From contig OZ255843.1 of assembly GCA_965277775.1 (NCBI GenBank), positions 620,001-684,000 on the forward strand: 64,000 nt of DNA, read 5' to 3'. The notes under the pieces are model-generated. The model was not told the origin of the DNA, made no database searches, and worked only from the letters and a program-made list of their open reading frames with translations. The position numbers were made by a program, and so were the translations under genes. Positions within the stretch are counted from its first letter, which is position 1. Each line of letters opens with the position of its first letter. Of the stretch, positions 16,524 through 25,824 are shown piece by piece. Source of the DNA: G965195345 sp965277775. GTDB lineage: Bacteria > Pseudomonadota > Gammaproteobacteria > CAKMZV01.

Positions 16524-17085
16524 GTACTTAACATTTTTAATTATGATTCACAGAACAGTAATGGCTGCATCAACCTGTCCCAAGTGTTTGTTTTAAGACT
16601 TGAGACGCCCACGTTTGAAGCGGTGTTCTTCAAATTCTACCATGTCAGAATGACAAAATTCGTTGGACTTATTTTGCCCACTAACAATTGGTTGCGTATA
16701 TTCATAGCGTTTATTGTAAAAATAATGCAAATTCTAACTTGTGAATTTTGTTAGTTTGCTTAGTTTTATGCAATAATTTCGCACAATGTCAATGAAAAAG
16801 AATGGCCTGCAAAGGGCTGCAATTAAAATCGCTTCCCCTCTTTAATAAAGGTTCAATATTTTGTTTTCATCGGTTGAATAATATACTTATCTATTATAAT
16901 AATTAGAACATTAAAGCTCAGATAGTCACAATTAAAGTTCAAACAAAATCGTTATGTATCAATTATTGCTCAGATGTTTCACCCAATCCTTTGTCAGCTT
17001 TTCTTTTCAATGGAGCACCACCAATCGAATAATAAACACTTTTAAGCGCGTATTGAGTTCAATCAATAAACGCGTGCTGAGCTCA
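16524..17085. other. Intergenic region between pyrF and the giant lipoprotein gene (562 bp)
   Basis: The stretch is very AT-rich from about 16700 and holds several TATAAT-like hexamers around 16870-16900, where the adhesin promoter probably lies. A short minus-strand open frame (16593-16730) is listed separately. From about 17044 a 24-bp direct duplication encodes RVLSSIN then RVLSSM if the upstream ATG at 16954 is used. No RNA gene was recognised. Confidence 0.5.
16593..16730 (-). CDS. Possible small protein, unrecognised
   Basis: An open frame of 45 residues if a TTG at 16730 is used. It contains EYTQPIVSGQ, EFCHSDMVEFEEHRF and ends RFKRGRLKS. The composition looks protein-like (aromatic in the first half, charged in the second) and it is oriented like pyrF, 69 bp upstream of it. 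There is no clear ribosome-binding site and no family match I know, so it may be chance or a decayed gene. Confidence 0.22.
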   Translation of the reverse strand: MHYFYNKRYEYTQPIVSGQNKSNEFCHSDMVEFEEHRFKRGRLKS

Positions 17086-20000
17086 ATGTGCTCGACCCTG
17101 GTATTATTCGCAATGTTATCCGCAATGTTATCCGCATGTGGTGGCGGCGGCGGCGGTGGTGAGCCGACACCAACGCCGACACCGACACCAACTCTGACAC
17201 CAACGCTTTCGGTTTTGTTCCCGAGCTTGAGAGTCGATGAAGACTTCCCAGTAACTTTGGTGGTTGCCACTGCAACCAATGCAACAAATTTAACGGTCGA
17301 TCAATCCACCACTGGGGTGATTACTGTGGCGCCAACAACAAACTCAGTGACAGTTTCAAGCTTTGCCAATGGCAATGGACAAACCACTTTAACCATTGTC
17401 GCCACCAATAGTTCGGGTAGCACGACTGCACAAGTGGTCGTGACAGTAAATGCTGTCAATGATCCACCAACAATAGCTGTCTCAAGCAATAGCATTTCAA
17501 CTGTGGGAGGCTTTTCGCCGATTACCATTAACACCACAGCAAGTGATATTGAAGATGCCCATTTATCTTTCACCGTGATGGATGCCAATACAAGGGTAGT
17601 CAGAATAACCACATCAGCAGCGACTATTGTGTTAAATACCATCCCTGGTGCTTCAGGCCAGACCACCTTAACCGTCATTGTGGTTGATAGCTCGGGAGCA
17701 ACAGTTACTCAATTCATCACTGTCAGTGTGACCATTACGGTCAGTGCCACACCGGTGGTGACAGTTTCTACTAATTTGATTAGCGTGCAAGAAGACTTTA
17801 GGGCTTTGGTCATCATCCAAACCACAGCAACGGATGCTGATGGTGATGCCATAACCCTATCTGTAAGTTCATCCTCGCGTTTAGTTGATGTAGTTATATC
17901 CACACCAAACAACAGCACCAACACCATCACCAATAGCATCACCTTATCGGCGGTTGCCAATGCCAATGGCACAGCAACCTTGACTGTGTTAGCAACCGAT
18001 GCGGGTGGGCAGTCTACTAATACTGAGATTATTGTCGTGGTATCGTCTGTTCAAGATACACCGACCTTAACCATACCATCTACGACTTTAACCGTAGCAG
18101 AAGATTTTGCGAGTGCTCTAACCATTGCCACAGCAAATGATAGTGATGGTGATACGCTCCTGATAAGTGTGGTTGAAACCACCACGGGCGTAGTCATGGT
18201 CACAACCTCAGCCTCAGGGGTGTTTGTGTCAAGCATACTCAATGCGAATGGGCAAACCACATTAACGATAACCGTCAATGATGGCACACAAGATACAACG
18301 GCTCAAGTGGTAGTCGACGTCACGCCTGTTAATGACCCACCGACCTTGACCATCCCGAGTGCAACATTAACAGTCTTAGAAGATTTTGTGGGTGCTATGA
18401 CGATTGCCACAGCAACCAATGTTGACAGCAATACGCTCACTTTTACTGTGACTGAATCAAACTCAACGGTAGTCAATGTAACAACCACAGCCATAGGCGT
18501 CTCTATATCAAACATTCTCAATGCCAATGGACAAACCACCCTAACCATTGCTGTCAATAATGGCAATCTGAGTTCTACCGATCAAGTGATTGTGACTGTG
18601 ATAGCTGTCAATGATACGCCTACATTAACCGTCTCAACGAATGATATTTCAACGAATGCTGACTTTTCAACGATCACTATTAATACCACTGCGAGTGATG
18701 TCGATGAAGGCACTTTAACTTTCGCTGTGACTGTTTCTACCACTGGAGTGGTCAGAGTATCCACTTCCTCGAATGCCATTATTTTGAACGCCATCCCTGA
18801 TACGACAGGTACAACGACTTTAACCGTCCATACAATCGACAATTCTAGGCTGATGGCTACGCAAACAATTGTAATCAATGTGTCACCTATTCCAAATCTT
18901 TTCCCTGTTCTGATGATTTCCACTACCCGAATCAACGTTCAAGAAAATTTTATGAAACCAGTGATCATCCGAACCACTGCTACAGATGCTGAGGATGGAA
19001 CCATTACCCTTTCTGTGAGTTCATCCTTGCCTCTTGTGAATATCGTTCTATCATCACCAGACAACGGCGAAAGCACCATAACTAATAGAATCACTTTAAC
19101 TGCGGTTGATAATCTTAATGGCAAGACAACCTTAACTGTGCTTGTAACAGATGCTGGAAAGCAAGTCACCTCTACTGAGATTGTGGTGGTCATAAATTCC
19201 GTAATTGACCCTATATCGTTTACCTTATCCACCTCTGTCGTCACCTTGTCAGCTCTCGGCAATCAACTCAATCGTAATGTACAAAGCATAATTATTAGCA
19301 ACCCAGGCAATGAATCCTTAAGGACTCAGTGGCAGGTTTTGAGTAGTGGAAGCCCACTCTTTTCAGCCAATCCAGCCCCAGTGGTGAGTTTTACCACCAA
19401 TATCCTAACAACCACAGCCACCTTGACCTCAGCGGCATCAACGGCACAATTGTATTTTACGATCAGGCCAGATCGTACTGGTACGGCCACGCTGACCATA
19501 CAATTGACTGATCTGGATACTTCAATAACGACACAACAAACCATAGTGGTACACGTCAATTCAGTCAATGTGCCTCCAGTTATTGCACCATATAACTCAA
19601 ATCTTTATAATTATGTTATTTATGGTGGCCGAATATATGCCAATTCTATTCAAAGCGTACAATCACTAAACCCATTATTAACCGAAGCCAGAGCTTTGGG
19701 TGGGCAATTGATTAACTTCAATTCAGATGAAGAGTATCGATTTATACTTGGTGCAGCAATAGAAACTCAAAATACTTGGTGGGGTTTGGTTTTACCGCAA
19801 CGAGAATTCCCTGGTGAGCTGTCTTGGATAACACACAACAGCACCATTTCTTATGGGTATGCCAGCACCAATGGCATCACTAACCTCACTGTATATCCTG
19901 GTCAATACCCATTGCCCTGGGCGACTGTTGCTAGTGGTAATGGACTAATTGCCAATAGAGGTGGAAGCGCCACTGCTGTCAATGGGACGGTTTACTCCGA

Positions 20001-23000
20001 CGGTGCTTTTTTATTCTTATTAGGAGAGGGTGGGGATGGTAGTTCACGTATTGGGCTTTTTGAATTTCCTCAAGGCTTATTAGAAGCTTCAAACATTCAA
20101 ACCTATGTTGCAGCTGGCTCAGTTGCAACCGTGAGATTGACCGGTTTTGATTTAAATGCTGATGCGATACAAACATCTGATTGGTCTGCGGTGGCAACCG
20201 CTGGTACAGTAATATTTAATCAGGTGTCACAAAGCACTGGGATTCAAAGCGTGGACATGATGTACACCCCACCAGCTAATTTTAACAGCCAATCAACCGT
20301 TGTCGTCACACTAGACGTGAATGGCCAAAACACTACCACTGCCCTATTGTTTAGATTGGATAGTTTTCCAATTATTGACTTATCAACAAATGCCATTTCG
20401 ATTACCGAAGATTTTACTAACTTAGTTATTGGTACGACCATAACAGATGAGATCGATGGGACCCTACCATTTACCGTGCGATCTTCTAACTTAAATGCGC
20501 TAATCATAACCACCTCAGCAAATGCCATTCGACTATCAGGGGCGCTCAATTTCAACGGTACAGTCACTTTGACTGTTCGGGCAGCAGACTCTGCTCAGCA
20601 GATCGCTTTTACAACGGTCGTGATTTCAGTTCAGGAAGTGAATGACCCCCCAACATTAATGGTTTCAACCGATAACATTTCACTTTTGGGTGGCTTTGCA
20701 CCCTTCACCATTGCCACGACAGCCACTGATATTGAGCAGGGTGCTTTACCCTTTACAGTACAAGCATCACCTCAAAGTGTCGTCTCCATAAGCACTCGTA
20801 CCAATGCCATTGTGTTGTCCCCCATAGTAGAGGCGGGCTCAGGTCAAACCACCTTGACCGTCACAACAATCGATCGTTTTAATGCCATAGCAACCCAAAC
20901 CATTGCAATCAATTTAATCGTGTTACCAAGCTCGACACCCGTGTTGACTGTTTCCACCAACATACTCAGCTTGCAAGAGGATTTTACTGATTTTGTCATC
21001 AGAACCACGGCCTCAGATGTCGATTCAGCGACCTTGGTCATAACAGTGAGTTCGTCAACGCAATTAGTCGATGCCATGATTTCGACTCAAATGATCACAT
21101 TGCGTTCAGTGGCTAATTTATTTGGTACGACCACCCTAACCGTCCGTGCGACGGATTCTGGGGGATTATTCGACACGACAGAAATTGTTGTCGTGGTGAA
21201 CTCTGTTAATGATAGGCCAACTTTAACCGTCTCAACGCACACAGTCACTTTAGGGGCACCTCCTTCCTCCGTTATTCTGTCTGTATCAGCCAGGGATGTG
21301 GAGGATGGCATCTTATCTTTCAGCGTTTCGACGGGTTCAAGCCTTATTAATTCAACAAACACCACCACAACTTTAACCATAACGCGATTGAACTTGGATG
21401 CAGCTCAAGCCGTTTTAACCCTCAGAGCGACCGACTCAATGGGCGATTCGACAATAACCACAATTAGTGTCGTGCCACAGCCAGTATTATTTGTGACAAC
21501 TGGCATTAAGACCCTTGATTTTGCTTGGAGTGCGGTCTCTACGGCAACGCATTATCGCTTACGAAGTAATCCGGATGGCAACTCAGGGTATGTGGATTTG
21601 AGCACCACAGGTATGGTGGTTAGTCCGAATAGCACTAATATTAGGCAAACCACTGCGCAGGGTTTGGTCTCCTTACATCGCTACATCCCAAGAGTAAACA
21701 ATCCACAGTTTGGCATAAATACCTGCAATGCAAGCTCGTGTAGCACCTCATTTGAGCACAATACAATAAACTTAACCAATGCACAACTGAACAGTCTGAT
21801 TGGTCGATTGCAAGCCAGTAACGCTGCAACAGGTGCTCGTTTTGGCTATTCTGTGAGTTTGAATGGTGATGGTAACACCCTTGCTGTGAGCGCAAATTCA
21901 GAAGGTACAGGTGCTCGCCTTTCAGGAGCGGTGTATGTGTTCCAGCGTAATGGGCGAGATTGGTCACAACAAGCATTCATCAAACCATCAAATAGTTCAG
22001 CGTTTCTTCTATTTGGTAGTTCTGTGAGTTTGAGTGGCGATGGCAATACGCTTGCGGTGGGCGCAGATCAGGAAAGCAATTCAGCTACTGGCGTAAATGG
22101 TGCTATAAATCAAGGATTTGTGCTCGCATCGGGCGCGGTATATGTATTCCGTCGTAATGGAACTGACTGGACACAACAAGCATACATCAAAGCCTCGAAT
22201 ACGGGTGCAAATGATGAATTTGGACTGGCTTTGAGTTTAAGCGCTGATGGCAATACACTTGCAGTGGGCGCACGATTTGAGGATAGCACCTCCAATCTAA
22301 TTAATAGTGGAGAATCTAATAACAGCGCAACTAATGCAGGGGCGGTGTATGTATTCCGCTTCAGTAGTAGCACATGGTCACAGCAAGCATACATCAAAGG
22401 ATTGAATACGAGAGTGGGCAATTTATTTGGTCAATCTGTGAGTCTAAGTGCAGTTGGAAATACGCTTGCGGTGGGGGCAACTGGTGAAGACAGTGCTTCC
22501 ACCCAGGTCAACAGCGGTGGAACCGATATAAATGCAGCCGATGCAGGTGCAGCATATGTATTCCGCTTTAGTAGTAGCACGTGGTCACAACAAGCATACA
22601 TCAAAGCCTCAAATACTGGTTCTGGCGATTTGTTTGGTCAATCTGTCAGTCTAAGTGCAGATGGTAATACGCTTGCTGTGGGCGCAATGAATGAGGACAG
22701 TGCTTCCAATCAGATCAACAGTGGAGAAACTGATTCAAATGCAACCGATGCAGGTGCGGTGTATGTATTCCGCTTCAGCAGTAGCACCTGGTCACAACAA
22801 GCCTATATAAAAGCTTCAAATACAGGTGCTGGCGATTTGTTTGGTCAATCTGTGAATCTAAGCACAAATGGCAATGTGCTTGCGGTGGGGGCAAATCGGG
22901 AAGATAGTATAGCCTCTGGGATTGTAACAACTGAAGATAATCAATCGCTTGATTCAGGTGCAACCTATGTGTATGAATTCAGCAATGGCACCTGGACTCA

Positions 23001-23145
23001 TCAAGCCAGAATCAAAAGTAGTGACGGCTTCTTCGCTGTAAGAGCTGAATTTGGTTTCTCTGTAAGTTTAAGCGGAGACGGTGGCACACTTGCGGTAGGT
23101 GCAAGTCGTTTGACTTCTAATACTGGCGGGGTTTACTTGTATTAA
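17086..23145 (+). CDS. Giant surface lipoprotein with Ig/cadherin-like repeats, lectin-like insert and FG-GAP propeller
   Basis: About 2019 residues. From the ATG at 17086 the protein has a signal peptide ending in the lipobox LSAC, then seven glycines and a Pro-Thr linker; an ATG at 16954 would put 44 residues ahead of this and was rejected. Next come about thirteen beta-sandwich repeats of roughly 95 residues, often with VNDPPT junctions and EDF starts. After the eighth lies a C-type-lectin-like stretch (DNA about 19600-20075, with EARALGGQLINFNSDEEY). A fibronectin-III-like segment (about 21480-21790) precedes seven FG-GAP repeats. The build suggests an outer-membrane-tethered adhesin; the partner is unknown. 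No secretion cassette or C-terminal sorting signal is seen. Confidence 0.88.
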   Translation: MCSTLVLFAMLSAMLSACGGGGGGGEPTPTPTPTPTLTPTLSVLFPSLRVDEDFPVTLVVATATNATNLTVDQSTTGVITVAPTTNSVTVSSFANGNGQTTLTIVATNSSGSTTAQVVVTVNAVNDPPTIAVSSNSISTVGGFSPITINTTASDIEDAHLSFTVMDANTRVVRITTSAATIVLNTIPGASGQTTLTVIVVDSSGATVTQFITVSVTITVSATPVVTVSTNLISVQEDFRALVIIQTTATDADGDAITLSVSSSSRLVDVVISTPNNSTNTITNSITLSAVANANGTATLTVLATDAGGQSTNTEIIVVVSSVQDTPTLTIPSTTLTVAEDFASALTIATANDSDGDTLLISVVETTTGVVMVTTSASGVFVSSILNANGQTTLTITVNDGTQDTTAQVVVDVTPVNDPPTLTIPSATLTVLEDFVGAMTIATATNVDSNTLTFTVTESNSTVVNVTTTAIGVSISNILNANGQTTLTIAVNNGNLSSTDQVIVTVIAVNDTPTLTVSTNDISTNADFSTITINTTASDVDEGTLTFAVTVSTTGVVRVSTSSNAIILNAIPDTTGTTTLTVHTIDNSRLMATQTIVINVSPIPNLFPVLMISTTRINVQENFMKPVIIRTTATDAEDGTITLSVSSSLPLVNIVLSSPDNGESTITNRITLTAVDNLNGKTTLTVLVTDAGKQVTSTEIVVVINSVIDPISFTLSTSVVTLSALGNQLNRNVQSIIISNPGNESLRTQWQVLSSGSPLFSANPAPVVSFTTNILTTTATLTSAASTAQLYFTIRPDRTGTATLTIQLTDLDTSITTQQTIVVHVNSVNVPPVIAPYNSNLYNYVIYGGRIYANSIQSVQSLNPLLTEARALGGQLINFNSDEEYRFILGAAIETQNTWWGLVLPQREFPGELSWITHNSTISYGYASTNGITNLTVYPGQYPLPWATVASGNGLIANRGGSATAVNGTVYSDGAFLFLLGEGGDGSSRIGLFEFPQGLLEASNIQTYVAAGSVATVRLTGFDLNADAIQTSDWSAVATAGTVIFNQVSQSTGIQSVDMMYTPPANFNSQSTVVVTLDVNGQNTTTALLFRLDSFPIIDLSTNAISITEDFTNLVIGTTITDEIDGTLPFTVRSSNLNALIITTSANAIRLSGALNFNGTVTLTVRAADSAQQIAFTTVVISVQEVNDPPTLMVSTDNISLLGGFAPFTIATTATDIEQGALPFTVQASPQSVVSISTRTNAIVLSPIVEAGSGQTTLTVTTIDRFNAIATQTIAINLIVLPSSTPVLTVSTNILSLQEDFTDFVIRTTASDVDSATLVITVSSSTQLVDAMISTQMITLRSVANLFGTTTLTVRATDSGGLFDTTEIVVVVNSVNDRPTLTVSTHTVTLGAPPSSVILSVSARDVEDGILSFSVSTGSSLINSTNTTTTLTITRLNLDAAQAVLTLRATDSMGDSTITTISVVPQPVLFVTTGIKTLDFAWSAVSTATHYRLRSNPDGNSGYVDLSTTGMVVSPNSTNIRQTTAQGLVSLHRYIPRVNNPQFGINTCNASSCSTSFEHNTINLTNAQLNSLIGRLQASNAATGARFGYSVSLNGDGNTLAVSANSEGTGARLSGAVYVFQRNGRDWSQQAFIKPSNSSAFLLFGSSVSLSGDGNTLAVGADQESNSATGVNGAINQGFVLASGAVYVFRRNGTDWTQQAYIKASNTGANDEFGLALSLSADGNTLAVGARFEDSTSNLINSGESNNSATNAGAVYVFRFSSSTWSQQAYIKGLNTRVGNLFGQSVSLSAVGNTLAVGATGEDSASTQVNSGGTDINAADAGAAYVFRFSSSTWSQQAYIKASNTGSGDLFGQSVSLSADGNTLAVGAMNEDSASNQINSGETDSNATDAGAVYVFRFSSSTWSQQAYIKASNTGAGDLFGQSVNLSTNGNVLAVGANREDSIASGIVTTEDNQSLDSGATYVYEFSNGTWTHQARIKSSDGFFAVRAEFGFSVSLSGDGGTLAVGASRLTSNTGGVYLY
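17140..17205 (+). repeat. Poly-glycine and Pro-Thr microrepeats after lipobox
   Basis: Seven GGN codons are followed by alternating CCN/ACN codons coding Pro-Thr. Both are short in-frame DNA repeats (3 and 6 bp units) able to change copy number by slippage without shifting frame, altering spacer length between the lipid anchor and the first beta domain. Confidence 0.9.
17206..21480 (+). repeat. Ig/cadherin-like domain repeats within the giant lipoprotein
   Basis: About thirteen diverged domains of about 280-310 bp are strung in line, interrupted by the lectin-like insert. Conserved features per unit are a TLTVSTN-type first strand, (Q/E)EDF or GGF, a TTATDxD loop, an NxxGxTTLTV strand and a VVxVNxVND exit. 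The eighth and ninth units are the most diverged and flank the insert. Confidence 0.85.
21790..23142 (+). repeat. Seven FG-GAP repeats (predicted beta-propeller)
   Basis: Seven units of about 65-70 residues share FGxSVSLSxDGNTLAVGA and GAVYVFR...W(S/T)QQAYIKASN. The seventh ends at GGVYLY and lacks the final strand, which the segment before unit one (LIGRLQASN) could supply, the classic ring closure of a seven-bladed propeller. Units four to six are the most alike, pointing to recent duplication. Confidence 0.9.
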
Positions 23146-23319
23146 TTGTTAACTTATAGCCATATATTTTAGATGATATACATCTTCGGACAACAGAGTT
23201 TCAAGCCCGCATGGGAAAGAATGTTTGCTGATTATTCAGTGAACACGCGGCGTCCCAAACACCACTGATTGTTTTAATGAAATCTCAGCGCATTGTGACC
23301 AAATGCCAAACCCTATGAA

Positions 23320-25218
23320 TTAGGACAATTTTCCACCATAGTCCACAATACCTGGATTGGTCATCACATTTTTAAGCGTCGGGTAATTGATTTTCTCTAA
23401 TTCAATGGTTTTATGGTTTTGTAAATATTGACTAACCACGTCCCAAATCAGCGGTCCCTCCCCCACTTCATTGACTTGAGCCCAGCCAGCAACAGTGTAT
23501 TGCTTGTTCATATCAATGTTTGAGCCATCGTCAAGACTCAGATCAGAAATTCGATTGCCATAGCTGTTCGATGGATCAATGCTGTAATCTATTCCCCCCA
23601 CACGGACCATGTCGCCACCAGATTGTAAATAGGGATCTTGCACGAATAAATTTTCTGCAACCCCTTCCAGTATTGATTTGATTTGAGCACCACTTAAGGT
23701 GGATCTATAAGATTCACCATAAGTTAGAGCCGTTTGATCAAAAACGTGTTCCATTAAAATGGTATCGCCTGCTGGAATGGACGTACCCCAACGCACTCCG
23801 GGCGAGAAAGCAATTTGAGTATCATGTGCTTCTCGGAGTGCATTAATTGTGACTTGGTCCCACGTTCCGATAAAATTACCGCGCCTATAAAGCGTTTCAC
23901 CTGCTATGGCGAGCGGTTGTTGCAAAATTTCAGCATAGGTTTTACCCATACGACCTTTATGATAAAAAGCCTCTGAACGGCGGGATTCAATGATGGATTC
24001 ATCATAAGAGGTTGAACGGATTTTTTGGATGTAGGCTGTCATTTCAGCGTCTGCTGCAATGAGATTTGAAAACACGGGGAGCAGTTTATAAGTGATTTTT
24101 GTCACTCGATTGTGCGCGAAATCTAAATCCATCACCCCGACAAATTTACCATTTGAACCCGCATTGGTCACCCAAGTCTGCCCGCCTGAATTTTTAACAG
24201 CAATCGCCTTGGGAACCGCATCGTGAGTATGTCCACCCAGAATAGCGTCTATGCCGACCACTCTAGACGCCATCTTGAGATCGACGTCCATGCCATTATG
24301 AGAAAGCAAAATAATGGAAGCGGGTTTTTCATGAGCGCGGATGTCCTGTACCAAGGCTTGCAGGGCTTCTTCGCGTAAGCCAAAGGACCAATCGGGAAAA
24401 TTGCTCTGAGGATTGGCATTGGCCGTTCGTGGAAAGCATTGCCCGATGACAGCCAGACGATGACCGCCGACTTGTTTCATCACAAATGGCTTGAAAGCAT
24501 GTCCAGTATCCTCATCCTCCAACCCATGTCCATATTTATCCGTCATGTCAAAATAACGATCATCCAACAGAGCATCTTCTTTTATTCGGACATTTTGACC
24601 CAAAAAAACGCCGTTAAAATCAGAAATATTTGATAATACTTCTGGCTCTGAATATGTAAATTCCCAATGCCCGATTTGGGCTTCAACCCCTAATAAATTT
24701 GCCGCACCAACCATATCTTTGCCACGCGTCCAAAGCGCTGTTGCAGACCCTTGCCACAAATCACCCCCATCTAAAGTCAGGGTATTATGACGCCCGCCAG
24801 CCTGCTCACGCAGTTGCTCTAACAAGGTTTTAAGGTGTGCAAATCCACCCACCTTGCCATAAATGTCACTCAATTCGGAAAAATTTGAATGCGTAAATGC
24901 GTATGTGTTGAAACCACGCGCAATCAGATCGCTGTTATCCATAAAAGACTGTCCAACCAGATGCGGAAATTGGCCGACGGCACGACCCAACCCTAAATTG
25001 ACATTGGGCTCTCGGTAGTAAATTGGATTCAGTTGCGCGTGGGTATCAGTCAAATGCAATATCCGAGCTTGTCCTTGCAGAGGCACCTCATACATCTTCT
25101 GATTAAATTCAGGGTCATAGCGCTGGTTTTTACTCGGCAATTGACTGCATCCACCCAACAATCCTGAAGCCACGCCCAGCCCCAACATTTGAATGAATTC
25201 TCGTCTTGTTAAATACAC
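23320..25218 (-). CDS. soxB: SoxB-type thiosulfohydrolase (metallophosphatase/5'-nucleotidase family)
   Basis: A 632-residue enzyme. The N-terminus TRREFIQMLGLG is a twin-arginine signal and ends in a lipobox LLGGC (Cys24), so a Tat-exported lipoprotein is predicted. SoxB-specific features include HLTDTHAQLNPIYYREP (metal ligands Asp58 and His60), LTLDGGDLWQGSAT, GHWEFTYSE, LLSHNGMDVD and GGHTHDAVPK. SoxB releases sulfate from SoxY-bound sulfane in thiosulfate oxidation. No soxXYZA genes are in the window, so it either works with genes elsewhere or has another role; a general 5'-nucleotidase is less likely given the YREP and HWEF motifs. Confidence 0.85.
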   Translation of the reverse strand: MYLTRREFIQMLGLGVASGLLGGCSQLPSKNQRYDPEFNQKMYEVPLQGQARILHLTDTHAQLNPIYYREPNVNLGLGRAVGQFPHLVGQSFMDNSDLIARGFNTYAFTHSNFSELSDIYGKVGGFAHLKTLLEQLREQAGGRHNTLTLDGGDLWQGSATALWTRGKDMVGAANLLGVEAQIGHWEFTYSEPEVLSNISDFNGVFLGQNVRIKEDALLDDRYFDMTDKYGHGLEDEDTGHAFKPFVMKQVGGHRLAVIGQCFPRTANANPQSNFPDWSFGLREEALQALVQDIRAHEKPASIILLSHNGMDVDLKMASRVVGIDAILGGHTHDAVPKAIAVKNSGGQTWVTNAGSNGKFVGVMDLDFAHNRVTKITYKLLPVFSNLIAADAEMTAYIQKIRSTSYDESIIESRRSEAFYHKGRMGKTYAEILQQPLAIAGETLYRRGNFIGTWDQVTINALREAHDTQIAFSPGVRWGTSIPAGDTILMEHVFDQTALTYGESYRSTLSGAQIKSILEGVAENLFVQDPYLQSGGDMVRVGGIDYSIDPSNSYGNRISDLSLDDGSNIDMNKQYTVAGWAQVNEVGEGPLIWDVVSQYLQNHKTIELEKINYPTLKNVMTNPGIVDYGGKLS

Positions 25219-25295
25219 TTAACTCCTTATATTGCGTCCACGTTCTACCATTTATAACATAATACTGTACAACTAAAGCGCCGTACCGTTTCATC

Positions 25296-25327
25296 ATGCC
25301 ATAGGTATTTTAATGGCATTTGTTTTT
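25296..25327 (+). terminator. Terminator-like hairpin in the crcB upstream region
   Basis: A perfect 7-bp stem ATGCCAT/ATGGCAT with a 10-nt loop is followed by TTGTTTTT. It lies in the 215-bp gap between the divergent soxB and crcB genes, 107 bp before the crcB start. It could attenuate crcB or shield it from upstream transcription. The stem is AT-rich and may be weak. Confidence 0.4.
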
Positions 25328-25433
25328 ATCGTGGCAATCAATTCAAACAAGCGCCATCTTCACACTAAAATAAACAAAAAAACGGTCATCGTGCGATAAT
25401 TCCACCCTTGATTTAAGCGCATATTATTTCATC

Positions 25434-25808
25434 ATGAACCAACTCTTTTTAATTGCAACTGGCGGGGCTTTGGGTGCCATGTCCCGATTTCTTGCCGTGT
25501 CAAGCCTAACGGTTCTATTAGGAAAAGATTTCCCTTATGGCACGCTGTTTGTCAACGCCTTTGGCTGCTTTTTTGCTGGCATCATACTCGTCTTGATTCA
25601 TGAAAAAGGTATACTCAATCCGCATTACCAAGCGCTAATCATCGTCGGTTTTCTCGGGGCATTTACCACCTTTTCCGCCTTCTCAATTGAAACCATCGAT
25701 TTGGTGCAGAATGGCAATATTTTCTCTGCACTGACCAATACCCTGTTGAATGTTGCCGTTTCCATCTCTGCAGCCTATTTAGGCATGCTGCTCACTCGTC
25801 AAATCTAA
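25434..25808 (+). CDS. crcB: Fluoride channel Fluc/CrcB
   Basis: A 124-residue four-helix membrane protein of the Fluc family, which works as an antiparallel dimer to export fluoride. GGALGAMSRF in helix 1, GTLFVNAFGCF in helix 2 and GFLGAFTTFSAFSIE in helix 3 (the phenylalanine box) are diagnostic. serS follows after 16 bp on the same strand. No fluoride riboswitch consensus was found upstream, only a terminator-like hairpin. Confidence 0.95.
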   Translation: MNQLFLIATGGALGAMSRFLAVSSLTVLLGKDFPYGTLFVNAFGCFFAGIILVLIHEKGILNPHYQALIIVGFLGAFTTFSAFSIETIDLVQNGNIFSALTNTLLNVAVSISAAYLGMLLTRQI

Positions 25809-25824
25809 CCTTGTTAACGCCATT

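Noticed and set aside
16954..17085. Earlier start of the giant lipoprotein
   Set aside because: It would place 44 residues ahead of a complete lipoprotein signal peptide; the ATG at 17086 fits much better.
17007..22963. Many long antisense frames opposite the giant lipoprotein
   Set aside because: They follow from the Thr/Val/Ser-rich codon pattern of the repeats and have no domain or start support.
25219..25433. Fluoride riboswitch ahead of crcB
   Set aside because: The conserved aptamer segments are not visible; only a hairpin with a T-rich tail is.
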